Shown here in pieces: positions 35,938 to 45,097 of a stretch of 64,000 bases of DNA. The stretch's first letter is position 1. Each line of letters begins with the position of its first letter. The DNA lies in contig LSBP01000006.1 in NCBI GenBank assembly GCA_001577635.1, forward strand, positions 1 to 64,000. Direction: 5' to 3'. This stretch comes from Halomonadaceae bacterium T82-2. GTDB lineage: Bacteria; Pseudomonadota; Gammaproteobacteria; Pseudomonadales; Halomonadaceae. Below the pieces are notes generated by a model. It saw only the letters and a program-made list of their open reading frames with translations, was not told the DNA's origin and did not search any database. A program made the translations under genes and the position numbers.

Positions 35938-36971
35938 GCCGCTGGGTGGACGCCTGGTACCGTGATGCCGGCTGGCTGCAGGCGCTGCGCCCGCTGGCCT
36001 GGCTCTATCGCCGCGGTGTCGAGGCACGACAGCGGGCCTATGCCGCCGGGCGGTACACGGTGTGGCGCTCGCCGGTGCCGGTGGTGGTGGTCGGCAACCT
36101 GACCCTGGGCGGCACCGGCAAGTCGCCGCTGGTCGCCTGGCTGGCGCGCTGGCTGGGCGAGCAGGGCTGGCGGCCGGGCATCGTCTCCCGGGGCTACGGC
36201 GGCCAGGCGCCGCGCTATCCGCTCTACGTCAATACCGACAGCGACCCCGCCCACAGCGGCGACGAGCCGCTGATGCTCGCCCAGCAGACCGGGCGACCGG
36301 TGGTGGTCGACCCCGACCGCCCGCGCGGTGCCCGCAAGCTGATCGCCGCCGGCTGCGACATCATCATCGCCGACGACGGCCTGCAGCACCTGGCGCTGGG
36401 GCGCGATCTCGAACTGGTGGTGGTCGATGGCGCCCTGGGCTTCGGCAACGGCCGCTGCCTGCCGGCCGGCCCTCTGCGCGAGCCGCTGTCGCGGCTGGAC
36501 TCGGTGGATGCGGTGATCGTCAACGGGGCGCAAGGCGCCGAGCGTGCGGTCGCCGGTCACGCCATGCACCTCGAGCCGGCACGCTGGCGCCACCTCACCG
36601 ATGACGCCTGCTATCCCATCGCGCGGGTGCCGTTCTCCGGACGGGTGCATGCCTTGGCCGGCATCGGCCATCCGGCCCGGTTCTTCGCCACGCTGACGGC
36701 GCTGGGCGTGGCGCACGATGCGCACCCGCTGGCCGACCATCACCGCTACAGCGCCGAGGACCTGCGCTTCGCCGACAACCGCCCGGTGGTGATGACCGCC
36801 AAGGATGCGGTGAAATGCCGACGCTTCGCCAACGAGCGCTGCTGGGCGCTGGACGTCGAGGCCGTGCCGGACCCGGCCTTCGCCGACTGGCTGCGCGAGC
36901 GCCTGGCGACGCTCGTCGCCGAGCGACACGACACGCTACAACCCGCCACCTGCGAGGTAAACGATGGATAA
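35934..36971 (+). CDS. lpxK: Tetraacyldisaccharide 4'-kinase LpxK
   Basis: About 345 aa membrane-associated kinase that phosphorylates the lipid A precursor at the 4' position. P-loop NLTLGGTGKSPLVAWLA (about 57-73), followed by VSRGYGG, DEPLMLAQQTGRPVVVD, and IIADDGLQHLALGRD, all diagnostic. Overlaps the next small gene by 8 nt. Confidence 0.97.
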   Translation: MSRWVDAWYRDAGWLQALRPLAWLYRRGVEARQRAYAAGRYTVWRSPVPVVVVGNLTLGGTGKSPLVAWLARWLGEQGWRPGIVSRGYGGQAPRYPLYVNTDSDPAHSGDEPLMLAQQTGRPVVVDPDRPRGARKLIAAGCDIIIADDGLQHLALGRDLELVVVDGALGFGNGRCLPAGPLREPLSRLDSVDAVIVNGAQGAERAVAGHAMHLEPARWRHLTDDACYPIARVPFSGRVHALAGIGHPARFFATLTALGVAHDAHPLADHHRYSAEDLRFADNRPVVMTAKDAVKCRRFANERCWALDVEAVPDPAFADWLRERLATLVAERHDTLQPATCEVNDG

Positions 36972-37179
36972 GGAACTGCTGGCCATGCTGGTCTGCCCGC
37001 TGTGTCAGGGCAAGCTGGCCTACGACCGCGAGCGCGGTGAGCTCAAGTGCCTGTATGACGGCCTGGCCTTCCCGATACGCGACGACATCCCGGTGATGCT
37101 CGAGGAGGAGGCGCGGGTGATGGATGCCGAGGAGAAGCTGGGCGAGCGCCTCGGCCCGGCGCCGGGGCCGAATGCATGA
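36964..37179 (+). CDS. Trm112/UPF0434-like small protein (YcaR type)
   Basis: About 71 aa. A CPLCQGKL motif near residue 12 and the conserved [20 protein letters not shown]. The family is called Trm112-like and lies between lpxK and kdsB in many gammaproteobacteria; a precise role is not settled. Only one CxxC pair is visible, plus a single later Cys. Overlaps both neighbours. Confidence 0.93.
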   Translation: MDKELLAMLVCPLCQGKLAYDRERGELKCLYDGLAFPIRDDIPVMLEEEARVMDAEEKLGERLGPAPGPNA

Positions 37180-37949
37180 GCGAGTTCGTGGTGGTGATTC
37201 CGGCGCGCTACGCGGCCAGCCGCCTGCCGGGCAAGCCGCTGGCCGACATCGCCGGCGTGCCGATGGTGGTGCGTGTCTGGCAGCGCGCCTGTCTCAGCGG
37301 TGCCGCCCGCGTGGTGGTGGCCAGCGACGATGCGCGCGTCTGCCGGGCGGTGGAAGCCGCCGGCGGCGAGGCGCTGATGACCCGCGACGACCACCCCTCG
37401 GGGACCGATCGGCTGGCCGAGGTGGCGCAGGCGCTCGCGCTGCCCGCCGAGACCCTCGTGGTCAACGTCCAGGGGGACGAGCCGCTGCTGCCGCCGGCGT
37501 CGATCGCCCAGGTGGCCGCGCGGCTGGCCGACGACCCCGAGGCCTCGATCGCCACGCTGGCGGCCCCGATCAGCGACGTCGAGACCCTGCTCAACCCCAA
37601 CGCCGTCAAGGTGGTGCGCGACGTGCGCGGCCGGGCGCTGTACTTCTCGCGGGCGCCGATCCCCTGGGACCGGGCGCACTTCAGCGCGCGCCCGCAGACC
37701 CTGGCCACCGATGCCTGGCTGCGGCATATCGGCCTGTATGCCTATCGGGCGGGCTTTCTCGCCGACTTCGTCAACTGGCTGCCCAGCCCGCTCGAGCAGC
37801 TCGAGCAGCTCGAGCAGCTGCGTGCCCTGCATCACGGCCATCACATCCAGGTGGCGCTGGCCCGCGACGTGCATCCCGCCGGGGTGGACAGCGCCGAGGA
37901 TCTGGAGCGGGTGCGCCGTCAGATCGTCGAACAGGAGGGAGCCTCATGA
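37176..37949 (+). CDS. kdsB: CMP-KDO synthetase KdsB
   Basis: About 257 aa. It activates 3-deoxy-D-manno-octulosonate with CTP for the inner core of lipopolysaccharide. N-terminal nucleotide motif [17 protein letters not shown], then [15 protein letters not shown] and [13 protein letters not shown], then [11 protein letters not shown]. The segment [16 protein letters not shown] is encoded by three exact 9-bp repeats at 37791-37817; relatives have the same length with varied codons. Confidence 0.97.
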   Translation: MSEFVVVIPARYAASRLPGKPLADIAGVPMVVRVWQRACLSGAARVVVASDDARVCRAVEAAGGEALMTRDDHPSGTDRLAEVAQALALPAETLVVNVQGDEPLLPPASIAQVAARLADDPEASIATLAAPISDVETLLNPNAVKVVRDVRGRALYFSRAPIPWDRAHFSARPQTLATDAWLRHIGLYAYRAGFLADFVNWLPSPLEQLEQLEQLRALHHGHHIQVALARDVHPAGVDSAEDLERVRRQIVEQEGAS

Positions 37950-38422
37950 TGCGCGTGCTGTTCGTGTGCCTGGGCAACATCTGCCGCTCGCCGAGCGCCG
38001 AGGGCGTGTTCCGCGAGCAGCTGCGCCAGGCGGGGCTGGCCGAGCGGGTCGAGGTCGACTCCTGCGGCATCGGCCACTGGCATGTCGGCAAGGCGCCGGA
38101 CCGGCGGGCCCAGGCCGCGGCGAACCAGCGCGGCATCGATCTCTCCGCGCTGCGCGCACGCACCCTGGCGGCCGAGGACTTCGAGCGCTTTGACTACATC
38201 CTGGCCATGGATCACGACAACCTGGCCGCGATCGAGGCGCGAAAGCCTGCGGATTGCCGGGCGCAGACCGAGCTCTTCTTGCGCTATGCCGGGCGTCCCG
38301 GCGAAGCGGTCCCGGACCCCTACTTCGGTGGCGATGACGGCTTCGAGAGGGTGCTCGATCTGATCGAGTCGGCCAGCGACGGCCTGATTGTCGAGATCCA
38401 GCGCCGTCTGGCGGGGTCATGA
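37946..38422 (+). CDS. Low-molecular-weight protein-tyrosine phosphatase
   Basis: About 158 aa. The P-loop [15 protein letters not shown] (Cys8, Arg14) lies at the N-terminus and the general acid Asp in [13 protein letters not shown] near residue 128. It acts on phosphotyrosine of cytoplasmic or wzc-like kinases; the substrate is unknown here. Two consecutive ATGs are possible starts; the first overlaps kdsB. Overlaps murB by 4 nt. This position, between kdsB and murB, recurs in related genomes. Confidence 0.94.
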   Translation: MMRVLFVCLGNICRSPSAEGVFREQLRQAGLAERVEVDSCGIGHWHVGKAPDRRAQAAANQRGIDLSALRARTLAAEDFERFDYILAMDHDNLAAIEARKPADCRAQTELFLRYAGRPGEAVPDPYFGGDDGFERVLDLIESASDGLIVEIQRRLAGS

Positions 38423-39444
38423 TCCAGCACGACGTCGATCTGACCGCCGCCAACACCCTGGGGCTGCCGGCGACCGCCGAGCGCCTGGTGACGGTAACCT
38501 CACTGGCTCAAGCCCATGAGGCCCTGGTCGAGGCCGAGCGCCACGATTGGCCACTGACGGTGATCGGCGGCGGCAGCAACCTGGTGCTCGAACCCTGGCT
38601 GCCGGGGCTCGTGGTGCGCCCGGCGCTGACCGACTATTGGCTCGAGCCGGCCGATGGCGACACGGTGCGCGTTCATGTGGGGGCCGGCGTGAACTGGCAC
38701 GAGCTGGTCGTGGCCATGGCCGAGCGTGGCCTGTGGGGCATCGAGAACTTGGCGCTGATCCCCGGGCAGGCCGGGGCGGCACCGATCCAGAACATCGGCG
38801 CCTATGGCGTGGAGCTTGCCGAGGTGCTCGAGACCGTGCACCTGCTCGAGCGCGACGGCGCGCGCGAGCGGGTGCTGGGGCGCGATGAGTGCGCTTTCGG
38901 CTATCGCGACAGCGTCTTCAAGCACGCCCTCGAGAATCGCGTGATCATCACCCGCCTGGTGCTGCGCCTGTCGCACCGTCCCCGGCCGCGGCTCGACTAC
39001 GGTGATCTCGCCGCGCGTGTGCCCGCTTCCCCGTCCGCCGCCGATGTCGTCGCCGCCGTCAGCGCGGTGCGGCGCGAAAAGCTGCCGGACCCGGCGGTAC
39101 TCGGCAATGCCGGCAGTTTCTTCACCAACCCGATCGTCGACGCGGAGAAAGCACAGCGGTTGCTGGACGAGTGGCCCGACATGCCGCACTTCCCGCTGCC
39201 TGATGGCCACGTCAAGCTCGCCGCCGGCTGGCTGATCGATCGCTGCGGTCTAAAGGGGGTGCGCGACGGCCATGTCGGCGTGCACGACCGCCAGGCCCTG
39301 GTGCTGGTGCATCACGGGGGCGGAAGTGCCGCGGAGCTGCTGGCGCTCGCCGAGCGGGTGACGGCGATGGTGGAGGCGCGCTTCGGCGTGCGCCTGACGC
39401 GCGAGCCGCGGGTGCTGGGGGAAGCCGTGCCCGGCAAGGCGTAA
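38419..39444 (+). CDS. murB: UDP-N-acetylenolpyruvoylglucosamine reductase MurB
   Basis: About 341 aa FAD enzyme making UDP-MurNAc for peptidoglycan. Opening HDVDLTAANTLGLPATAER, FAD motif TVIGGGSNLVLEPWLPG, then GLWGIENLALIPGQAGAAPIQNIGAYG, and the catalytic Ser in GNAGSFFTNPIV (about 235), with the C-terminal Glu expected near the end. Last gene of the rightward envelope block. Confidence 0.97.
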   Translation: MIQHDVDLTAANTLGLPATAERLVTVTSLAQAHEALVEAERHDWPLTVIGGGSNLVLEPWLPGLVVRPALTDYWLEPADGDTVRVHVGAGVNWHELVVAMAERGLWGIENLALIPGQAGAAPIQNIGAYGVELAEVLETVHLLERDGARERVLGRDECAFGYRDSVFKHALENRVIITRLVLRLSHRPRPRLDYGDLAARVPASPSAADVVAAVSAVRREKLPDPAVLGNAGSFFTNPIVDAEKAQRLLDEWPDMPHFPLPDGHVKLAAGWLIDRCGLKGVRDGHVGVHDRQALVLVHHGGGSAAELLALAERVTAMVEARFGVRLTREPRVLGEAVPGKA

Positions 39445-39478
39445 GCGGGGGCATGGGGTTCAATCCACGCAACACGAA

Positions 39479-39509
39479 AAGGGCCCGTCGGCAAAACCGA
39501 CGGGCCCTT
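39479..39509 (-). terminator. Terminator between murB and tRNA-Met
   Basis: Perfect 13-bp arms (AAGGGCCCGTCGG) and a 5-nt loop. The T-run (TTTT) is on the minus strand, 10 nt beyond the tRNA-Met 3' end, so it mainly ends the tRNA; the murB mRNA also runs into it. Confidence 0.88.
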
Positions 39510-39518
39510 CGCGTATTC

Positions 39519-39595
39519 TGGTGGCTACGCCCTGATTCGAACAGGGGACCCCATCATTATGAGTGATGTGCTCTAACCAGCTGAGCTACGTAGCC
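39519..39595 (-). tRNA. tRNA-Met (anticodon CAU), elongator type
   Basis: A 77-nt cloverleaf with encoded CCA. Acceptor GGCTACG pairs with CGTAGCC, the anticodon loop is CTCATAA and the T-arm contains GTTCGAATC. The body matches the E. coli elongator tRNA-Met closely in my memory. It is a single-gene unit with its own promoter and terminator. Confidence 0.96.
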
Positions 39596-39610
39596 GTTCA
39601 ACGAGGGCGA

Positions 39611-39639
39611 ATATTACGCTCAAGATACTGAGCTGTCAA
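39611..39639 (-). promoter_or_regulatory. Strong sigma-70 promoter for tRNA-Met
   Basis: On the minus strand TTGACA (39634-39639), 17 nt, then TAATAT (39611-39616), 16 nt before the tRNA 5' end. The -35 is perfect and the spacing is ideal. Confidence 0.85.
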
Positions 39640-39822
39640 GGAATATCGCACTGACTGGAAGACGGCGCCTGTCTGATCCCAAGGGGCCCTGGGGACAAGC
39701 TGCGGAGGAGGTCCGACGCCAGGGAGGGCGTCGGTAGCCTACAAGGATGTATTCATGGCGCCTCATCGCAAGCTTGTCGACAGGTCAGCCCCGAGCGCCA
39801 TGGTACTTTCCGACGAGATCAG

Positions 39823-40914
39823 TCAGACGTTGAAGCGGAAGTGGATGACATCGCCATCGGCGACGATGTAGTCCTTGCCTTCCAGGCGCCACTTGCCGGC
39901 TTCCTTGGCCCCGGACTCGCCACCCAGCGTGACGAAGTCGTCGTAGGCGACCACTTCGGCGCGGATGAAGCCCTTCTCGAAGTCGGTGTGGATGACGCCA
40001 GCGGCCTGCGGGGCGGTGGCGCCGACCTTGACCGTCCAGGCGCGGACTTCCTTGACGCCCGCGGTGAAGTAGGTCTGCAGGCCGAGAAGGTGGTAGCCGG
40101 CACGAATCACCCGGTCGAGTCCCGGCTCCTCCATGCCCATCTCGTCGAGGAACATCGCCCGCTCCTCGTCCTCCAGCTCGGCGATTTCGGCCTCCAGCTG
40201 GTTGCAGACCGGCACCACCACGGCGCCTTCCTCGGCGGCGATCTCGTGAACCGTGTCGAGGTGCGGGTTGTTCTCGAAGCCGTCCTCGTTGACGTTGGCG
40301 ATGTACATGGTTGGCTTGAGCGTCAGGAAGCCGTAGCTCTTGAGCTGGCGCTTCTCGTCATCGGACAGGCCGACGCTGCGCAGCGGCAGCCCCTCGGCCA
40401 GGTGCGGCTGGATGCGCTCGAGAATCGCCTTGGTGGCGATCGCTTCCTTGTCGCCGCCCTTGACCACTCGGGTCAGGCGCTGGATGGCGCGCTCGACGCT
40501 GTCCAGATCGGCCAGCGCCAGCTCCAGGTTGATGGTCTCGATATCGGCCCGCGGGTCGACCTGGTTGGCCACGTGAATGACGTTGTCGTTGTCGAAGCAG
40601 CGCACCACATGGGCGATGGCGTCGGTCTCGCGGATGTTGGCGAGGAACTGGTTGCCCAAGCCTTCACCCTTGGAGGCGCCCGCCACCAGACCGGCGATGT
40701 CGACGAATTCCATGGTGGTGGGCACGACCTTCTCGGGCTTGACGATCTCGGCGAGCTTGTCGAGCCGCGGATCGGGCATCGGCACGATGCCGGTGTTGGG
40801 CTCGATGGTGCAGAAGGGGAAGTTCTCGGCGTCGATGCCGGACTTGGTGAGCGCATTGAAGAGCGTGGACTTGCCGACGTTGGGCAAGCCGACGATGCCG
40901 CAGTTGAATCCCAT
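39823..40914 (-). CDS. ychF: Ribosome-binding ATPase YchF
   Basis: About 363 aa Obg-family P-loop protein that prefers ATP and binds ribosomes, also linked to stress responses. G1 [14 protein letters not shown] (about 8-21), switch region [15 protein letters not shown]3 [18 protein letters not shown]4-like ANVNEDG, and the C-terminal TGS domain ending [14 protein letters not shown]. Downstream of pth, separated by 173 nt that include a 7-bp tandem repeat. Confidence 0.97.
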   Translation of the reverse strand: MGFNCGIVGLPNVGKSTLFNALTKSGIDAENFPFCTIEPNTGIVPMPDPRLDKLAEIVKPEKVVPTTMEFVDIAGLVAGASKGEGLGNQFLANIRETDAIAHVVRCFDNDNVIHVANQVDPRADIETINLELALADLDSVERAIQRLTRVVKGGDKEAIATKAILERIQPHLAEGLPLRSVGLSDDEKRQLKSYGFLTLKPTMYIANVNEDGFENNPHLDTVHEIAAEEGAVVVPVCNQLEAEIAELEDEERAMFLDEMGMEEPGLDRVIRAGYHLLGLQTYFTAGVKEVRAWTVKVGATAPQAAGVIHTDFEKGFIRAEVVAYDDFVTLGGESGAKEAGKWRLEGKDYIVADGDVIHFRFNV

Positions 40915-40996
40915 GGGTGTTCCTGACGATGAGAAGAGCGAGTGAACGAATGGCGGGCATTCTACGGGACACCGCGGGCGGGGGCCATACTCTCAG

Positions 40997-41094
40997 CTAC
41001 GGGCTACGGGCTACGGGCTACGGGCTACGGGCTACGGGCTACGGGCTACGGGGTACGGGCTACGGGCTACGGGCTACGGGCTACGGGCTACGGC
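40997..41094. repeat. 14-copy 7-bp tandem repeat (CTACGGG) between pth and ychF
   Basis: Unit CTACGGG repeated without gaps: eight exact copies, one variant (GTACGGG at 41053-41059), four exact copies, and a last copy ending GGC. The final copy begins with the complement of the pth stop codon (41088-41090). The plus strand shows regular G3-N4 spacing, so G-quadruplexes are possible on the template strand of pth-ychF transcription. The exactness suggests a young, changeable array. Confidence 0.95.
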
Positions 41095-41672
41095 GTGAAA
41101 CTGTGCAGCCGGTTCATGGCTCGGGCCCAGTCGCCGGCGAGGGCGTCGGGCAGGGTGGCGAGGCATTCGTCGAGGGCGGCGTCGATGGCCTGACGCTCGG
41201 CCTTGCCGGGGCGACCCAGCACGTAGTTGGTGACCTGCCTGGCGTTGCCGGGGTGGCCGATGCCGATGCGCAGGCGGTGGAAGTCCCTGCAGTTGCCCAG
41301 CGCGCTGATGGTGTCGCGCAGGCCGTTGTGGCCGCCGTGACCGCCGCCGGTCTTGTAGCGGGCGGTGCCGGGGGCGATGTCGAGCTCGTCGTGGGCGACG
41401 AGCAGTTCATCGGGGGAGAGCTTGAAGAACTGGCAGAGCGCGGCGACAGCGGCGCCGCTGCGATTCATGAAGGTGGTCGGGTTGAGCAGATGCACATCCC
41501 GACCGGCGAAGTGGACCTTGGCGTACTGGCCGAGGAACTTCTTCTCCATGCGCAGCGGCGCGTGGCTGTCGCGCGCGATGGCTTCCACCAGCCAGGCGCC
41601 CGCATTGTGACGGGTGTCGGCGTACTCGGGGCCGGGATTGCCCAGGCCGATGATCGCTTTCACTGGACTCAT
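41088..41672 (-). CDS. pth: Peptidyl-tRNA hydrolase Pth
   Basis: About 194 aa. It releases tRNA from peptidyl-tRNA that drops off ribosomes. Catalytic His in GNPGPEYADTRHNAG (about 22), the conserved NPTTFMNRSGAAV, and DELDIAPGTARYKTGGGHGGHNGL with the active Asp. Lies 42 nt after rplY on the same strand. The TAG stop codon falls in the last copy of the tandem repeat. Confidence 0.97.
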   Translation of the reverse strand: MSPVKAIIGLGNPGPEYADTRHNAGAWLVEAIARDSHAPLRMEKKFLGQYAKVHFAGRDVHLLNPTTFMNRSGAAVAALCQFFKLSPDELLVAHDELDIAPGTARYKTGGGHGGHNGLRDTISALGNCRDFHRLRIGIGHPGNARQVTNYVLGRPGKAERQAIDAALDECLATLPDALAGDWARAMNRLHSFTP

Positions 41673-41714
41673 GCGGGGCCTTGTCTCGCGGGTGGTTGCC
41701 AGGCGTCCGACGTC

Positions 41715-42365
41715 TTACTCTTCGGACTGGCCTTCTTCGCCTTCGGCGGCTTCCTCGTCGCTGCCTTCATCCGCGGTGGTGCCGCGGGTCGGGCGGGTGA
41801 TGCTGACCACACCGGCGTCGTGAGACTCGCCGTGGCTCAGCTCGACCAGGGTCACGCCGGCCGGCAGCTGGAGGTCGGACAGGTGCAGGGTCTCGCCCAG
41901 GCCCAGGCCGCTGATGTCGACCTCGAGGTACTCCGGCAGGTCCTTCGGCAGGCAGCTGATCTGGACTTCGGTGGCCAGCACGTGGAGCACGCCGCCGTCT
42001 TCCTTGATGCCCTTGCACTCTTCCTCGCCCAGCACGTGCAGCGGGACGTTCAGGGTCATGGCGTGGGTGGCGTCGACACGCAGGAAGTCGGCGTGGGTGA
42101 TCAGCGCCTTGTACGGATGGCGCTGCAGGTCACGGATGACGACCTGCTCCTGGGTGCCGTCGACGTCGATGCTGATGATCGAGGAGAAGAAGGCTTCCTC
42201 TTCGAGCGCCTTGTAGAAGGCCGGCTTGTCGATAGTGATCGGCTGCGGGGCCTTCTCGCCGCCGTAGATGATGGCGGCGACTTGCTGGTTCTCGCGACGC
42301 AGGCGGCGGCTCGCACCTTTCCCCAGGTCGGTTCGAACGTTGGCGGTCAGTTGATAGTCGGACAT
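41715..42365 (-). CDS. rplY: Ribosomal protein bL25, CTC type
   Basis: About 216 aa long form (general stress protein CTC family). The 5S-rRNA-binding N-terminal domain ([30 protein letters not shown]) is followed by a beta-rich C-terminal domain ([20 protein letters not shown]) and an acidic tail ([14 protein letters not shown]). The start [10 protein letters not shown] has AGAGG ahead; the longer upstream frame is leader. Confidence 0.96.
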   Translation of the reverse strand: MSDYQLTANVRTDLGKGASRRLRRENQQVAAIIYGGEKAPQPITIDKPAFYKALEEEAFFSSIISIDVDGTQEQVVIRDLQRHPYKALITHADFLRVDATHAMTLNVPLHVLGEEECKGIKEDGGVLHVLATEVQISCLPKDLPEYLEVDISGLGLGETLHLSDLQLPAGVTLVELSHGESHDAGVVSITRPTRGTTADEGSDEEAAEGEEGQSEE

Positions 42366-42395
42366 GGTTAACCTCTCGGGGTCGAAATAAGGAAG

Positions 42396-42423
42396 CGGCA
42401 TCGCCCGCGACCAGACGATGCCG
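42396..42423 (-). promoter_or_regulatory. Inverted repeat in the rplY leader
   Basis: Arms CGGCATCG and CGATGCCG, 8 bp with a 12-nt spacer, 31 nt upstream of the rplY start. It could form an RNA hairpin in the leader; no known L25 leader motif is recognised. Confidence 0.35.
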
Positions 42424-42453
42424 TTTCCGATCAGCGCCTCACGGCGCACGTTC

Positions 42454-42470
42454 CGGGGCGAAATGCCCCG
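42454..42470 (-). terminator. Small hairpin after prs
   Basis: Arms CGGGGC and GCCCCG with a 5-nt loop, about 10 nt after the prs stop. No T-run, so it may only reduce readthrough into rplY. Confidence 0.4.
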
Positions 42471-42480
42471 ATGCAAGCGC

Positions 42481-43422
42481 TCAGTGGAACATCGCGCTCA
42501 CGGATTCCTCGTTGCTGACCCGGCGGATGGCCTCGGCGATCAGCCCGGCCACCGACAGCTGGCGAATCTTGCCGCTGCGGCGCGCCGGTTCGGAAAGCGG
42601 AATGGTATCGGCCACGACGAGTTCGTCAAGTACCGAGCCGCTGATGTTGTCGACGGCCGGGCCCGACAGGATCGGGTGCGTGGCGTAGGCGACGACGCGA
42701 CGGGCGCCGTGATCCTTGAGCGCCTCGGCGGCCTTGCACAGGGTACCGGCGGTGTCGACCATGTCGTCGACCACCACGCAGGTGCGGTCGTCGATGTCGC
42801 CGATGATGTGCATGACCTGGGCCTGGTTGGCCTGCGGGCGACGCTTGTCGATGATCGCCAGGTCGGCGTTGAGCTGCTTGGCGATGGCGCGAGCCCGCAC
42901 CACGCCGCCGACGTCCGGCGAGACCACCACCAGGTCGTCGTAGTTCTGGCGCTCGATGTCGTCGAGCAGGATCGGCGAGCCGTAGACGTTGTCCACCGGC
43001 ACGTCGAAGAAGCCCTGGATCTGGTCGGCGTGCAGGTCCATGGTCATCACCCGGTCGACACCGGCCTTGACCATCATGTCGGCGACCACCTTGGCGGAGA
43101 TCGGCACGCGGGCGGAGCGCACCCGGCGATCCTGACGGGCGTAGCCGAAGTAGGGCACCACAGCGGTGATCCGGGTGGCGGACGCGCGACGCAGGGCGTC
43201 CACCATGAGGATCAGTTCCATCAGGTTGTCGTTGGTCGGGGCGCAGGTGGACTGCAGGATGAAGACGTCCTTGCCGCGAACGTTCTCGTTGATCTCGACC
43301 GCGATCTCGCCGTCGCTGAACTGGCCGACCGTGGCGTGGCCCAGCCGATTGTCGAGGGCCTCGGCTACCTTGCGGGCGAGTTCGGGATTGGCGTTCCCGG
43401 CGAAAACCATCAATTTAGACAC
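42481..43422 (-). CDS. prs: Ribose-phosphate pyrophosphokinase Prs
   Basis: About 313 aa. It makes PRPP for nucleotides, histidine and tryptophan. Opening [37 protein letters not shown], the catalytic flexible loop with [18 protein letters not shown], and the PRPP loop [16 protein letters not shown] (about 215-230). A GTG start preceded by AAAGGTGG. Downstream of tRNA-Gln and ispE, an order conserved in related genomes. Confidence 0.97.
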   Translation of the reverse strand: MSKLMVFAGNANPELARKVAEALDNRLGHATVGQFSDGEIAVEINENVRGKDVFILQSTCAPTNDNLMELILMVDALRRASATRITAVVPYFGYARQDRRVRSARVPISAKVVADMMVKAGVDRVMTMDLHADQIQGFFDVPVDNVYGSPILLDDIERQNYDDLVVVSPDVGGVVRARAIAKQLNADLAIIDKRRPQANQAQVMHIIGDIDDRTCVVVDDMVDTAGTLCKAAEALKDHGARRVVAYATHPILSGPAVDNISGSVLDELVVADTIPLSEPARRSGKIRQLSVAGLIAEAIRRVSNEESVSAMFH

Positions 43423-43488
43423 GCGCAGCCACCTTTGGAGTCTTGGGGGATCTCAGGAGCGGGATTGTGCGGTCGCGTTCGGAAGGAA

Positions 43489-43563
43489 TGGCTGGGGTAC
43501 CAGGATTCGAACCTGGGAATGGCGGTACCAGAAACCGCTGCCTTACCACTTGGCTATACCCCA
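43489..43563 (-). tRNA. tRNA-Gln (anticodon CUG)
   Basis: A 75-nt cloverleaf with encoded CCA. Acceptor TGGGGTA pairs with TACCCCA, anticodon stem GCGGT/ACCGC, loop TTCTGGT (anticodon CTG), and T-arm GGTTCGAATCC. It sits between ispE and prs on the same strand, so it is probably processed from their shared transcript. Confidence 0.95.
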
Positions 43564-43634
43564 GTAGTCATGATTTCCCGAACTCGTCGCGACATCGGGT
43601 CGCGATTGCAACCACGGTAGCGCCGGCAAGCCGT

Positions 43635-44486
43635 TCAGAGCAGGCCCAGCGCCCGATGGAGGGGTGAGGTGTCGCAGCCGCGAGCCTTGAAGGCCTGCCA
43701 GCCCTCGCCGACACGGGACAGTATCCTATCGGCCTCGGATTCCTGCGTCAAATGGCAGAACACGCAGGCGCCGGTGCCGGTCAGCAGGCTCGGTGCATGG
43801 TGCGACAGCCAGTCGAGTGCCTCGCCCACGGCCGGGTATAGCGCGCGAACGGTCGGCTGGCAGTCGTTGCGCCAGGCGATCGGCCCCTCCTGCAATGCGC
43901 GCGCCATGGTAATGGGGGGGGTGTCACGTGTCAATTCGGGCGCCTGAAACACCGCCGGCGTGGACACCGCGACGCCGGGGTGAATGACCACGAACCAGCC
44001 GGCGTCGAGGGACACCGGGACGAGGCGCTCGCCGATGCCCTCGGCCCAGGCGGAGCGGCCGCGCACGAAGACCGGCACATCGGCGCCCAGCGTCAGGCCC
44101 AGACCGGCCAGGTCGTCGAGGTCGAGCCCCAGCCCCCAGAGCCGGTCGAGCCCCAGCAGGGTGGTCGCCGCGTTGGAGCTTCCGCCGCCCAGCCCGCCGC
44201 CCATCGGCAGGCGCTTGTCGAGGCGGATGTCGGCGCCGCGGCGACAGCCGCTGGCCTGTTGCAGCAGGGTGGCGGCACGTACCACCAGGTTGTCCGCGTG
44301 GGCCACGCCGGGCACGGCCGGCGAGAGGGTGATGCGGCCGTCGTCACGGGGCGTGAAATGCAGGGTGTCGCCGGTGTCGAGCAGCTGGAACAGCGTCTGC
44401 AGCTCGTGGTAGCCGTCGGCGCGGCGCCCGGTGATGTGCAGCAGGCGATTGAGCTTGGCCGGCGCCGGCAGGCTCAGTGACGTCAT
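43635..44486 (-). CDS. ispE: 4-diphosphocytidyl-2-C-methylerythritol kinase IspE
   Basis: About 283 aa GHMP kinase of the non-mevalonate isoprenoid route. N-terminal PAPAKLNRLLHITGRRADGYHEL, the ATP loop LPMGGGLGGGSSNAATTLLGL (about 95-115), and the C-terminal LLTGTGACVFC. The start MTSLSLPAPAK overlaps the lolB stop. Confidence 0.96.
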   Translation of the reverse strand: MTSLSLPAPAKLNRLLHITGRRADGYHELQTLFQLLDTGDTLHFTPRDDGRITLSPAVPGVAHADNLVVRAATLLQQASGCRRGADIRLDKRLPMGGGLGGGSSNAATTLLGLDRLWGLGLDLDDLAGLGLTLGADVPVFVRGRSAWAEGIGERLVPVSLDAGWFVVIHPGVAVSTPAVFQAPELTRDTPPITMARALQEGPIAWRNDCQPTVRALYPAVGEALDWLSHHAPSLLTGTGACVFCHLTQESEADRILSRVGEGWQAFKARGCDTSPLHRALGLL

Positions 44487-45094
44487 GAGGACTCCGGATT
44501 CGGATGCCATTCCTTGACCACCAGGGTGGCGCGCAGCCCGGGAAAGGTCATCACCACGCGGCTGGGCAGCCACAGGCCGCCGGCGCGGGTCCAGTCACGG
44601 TAGTCGATGGTCCAGCCGGCCTGGTGCAGCTGCAGGGGAAAGCCCCGGTCGTCGCGGGTCAGGCGGTGCGCGACGATCGGCGCCGGCAGGCCGCGCACCC
44701 AGTCGTCGAGCGCCGAGACGGGCAGCGACCAGCCGAGCTGCTGTTCCATCAGCCGTTCCGGGGTGTCGGCGGTGAAACGGCCCTTGCCGGTGGTCAGCAC
44801 GACCCCGTCGGGGCCGCCCTCGAGGACGCTGCGACCGCTGCCGAAGGGGCCGCTGATCAGCATGTGGTAGCGCGAGGCGCGCTGGACCCAGTCCAGATTG
44901 GCGCTGGTGGCGTCGTCGGGCGTGCGCAGGCCGACCTTGCCGGCCAGGCGCCAGTGGTCGAAGGCTTCCAGCCGGGCCTTCTGGGCGTCCCAGTCGCCGC
45001 GCTCGCGGGGCTGTTCCGGCGACGGGGCCTGGCTGGCGCAGCCCGCCAGCGTCAGCAGGGCGAGCAGCAGGGCGGGAAAGGCGAGAGATCGCAT
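44483..45094 (-). CDS. lolB: Outer-membrane lipoprotein receptor LolB
   Basis: About 203 aa. It accepts lipoproteins from LolA and inserts them into the outer membrane. Lipobox LTLAGC (Cys19), then WRLAGKVGLRTPDDATSANLDW and YHMLISGPFGSGRSVLEG, matching LolB. It lies 3 nt after the TPR lipoprotein gene and overlaps ispE. It completes the Lol pathway with lolC/lolD found 15 kb away. Confidence 0.94.
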   Translation of the reverse strand: MRSLAFPALLLALLTLAGCASQAPSPEQPRERGDWDAQKARLEAFDHWRLAGKVGLRTPDDATSANLDWVQRASRYHMLISGPFGSGRSVLEGGPDGVVLTTGKGRFTADTPERLMEQQLGWSLPVSALDDWVRGLPAPIVAHRLTRDDRGFPLQLHQAGWTIDYRDWTRAGGLWLPSRVVMTFPGLRATLVVKEWHPNPESS

Positions 45095-45097
45095 GGG

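Noticed and set aside
40997-41094. CRISPR array
   Set aside because: The 7-bp units are contiguous with no spacers; it is a simple tandem repeat. No cas gene is present.
40917-42371. A repetitive protein (YGLRATG repeats) read on the plus strand through the 7-bp array
   Set aside because: The repeat peptide is only the 7-bp unit read in three frames; the rest is antisense to pth and rplY.
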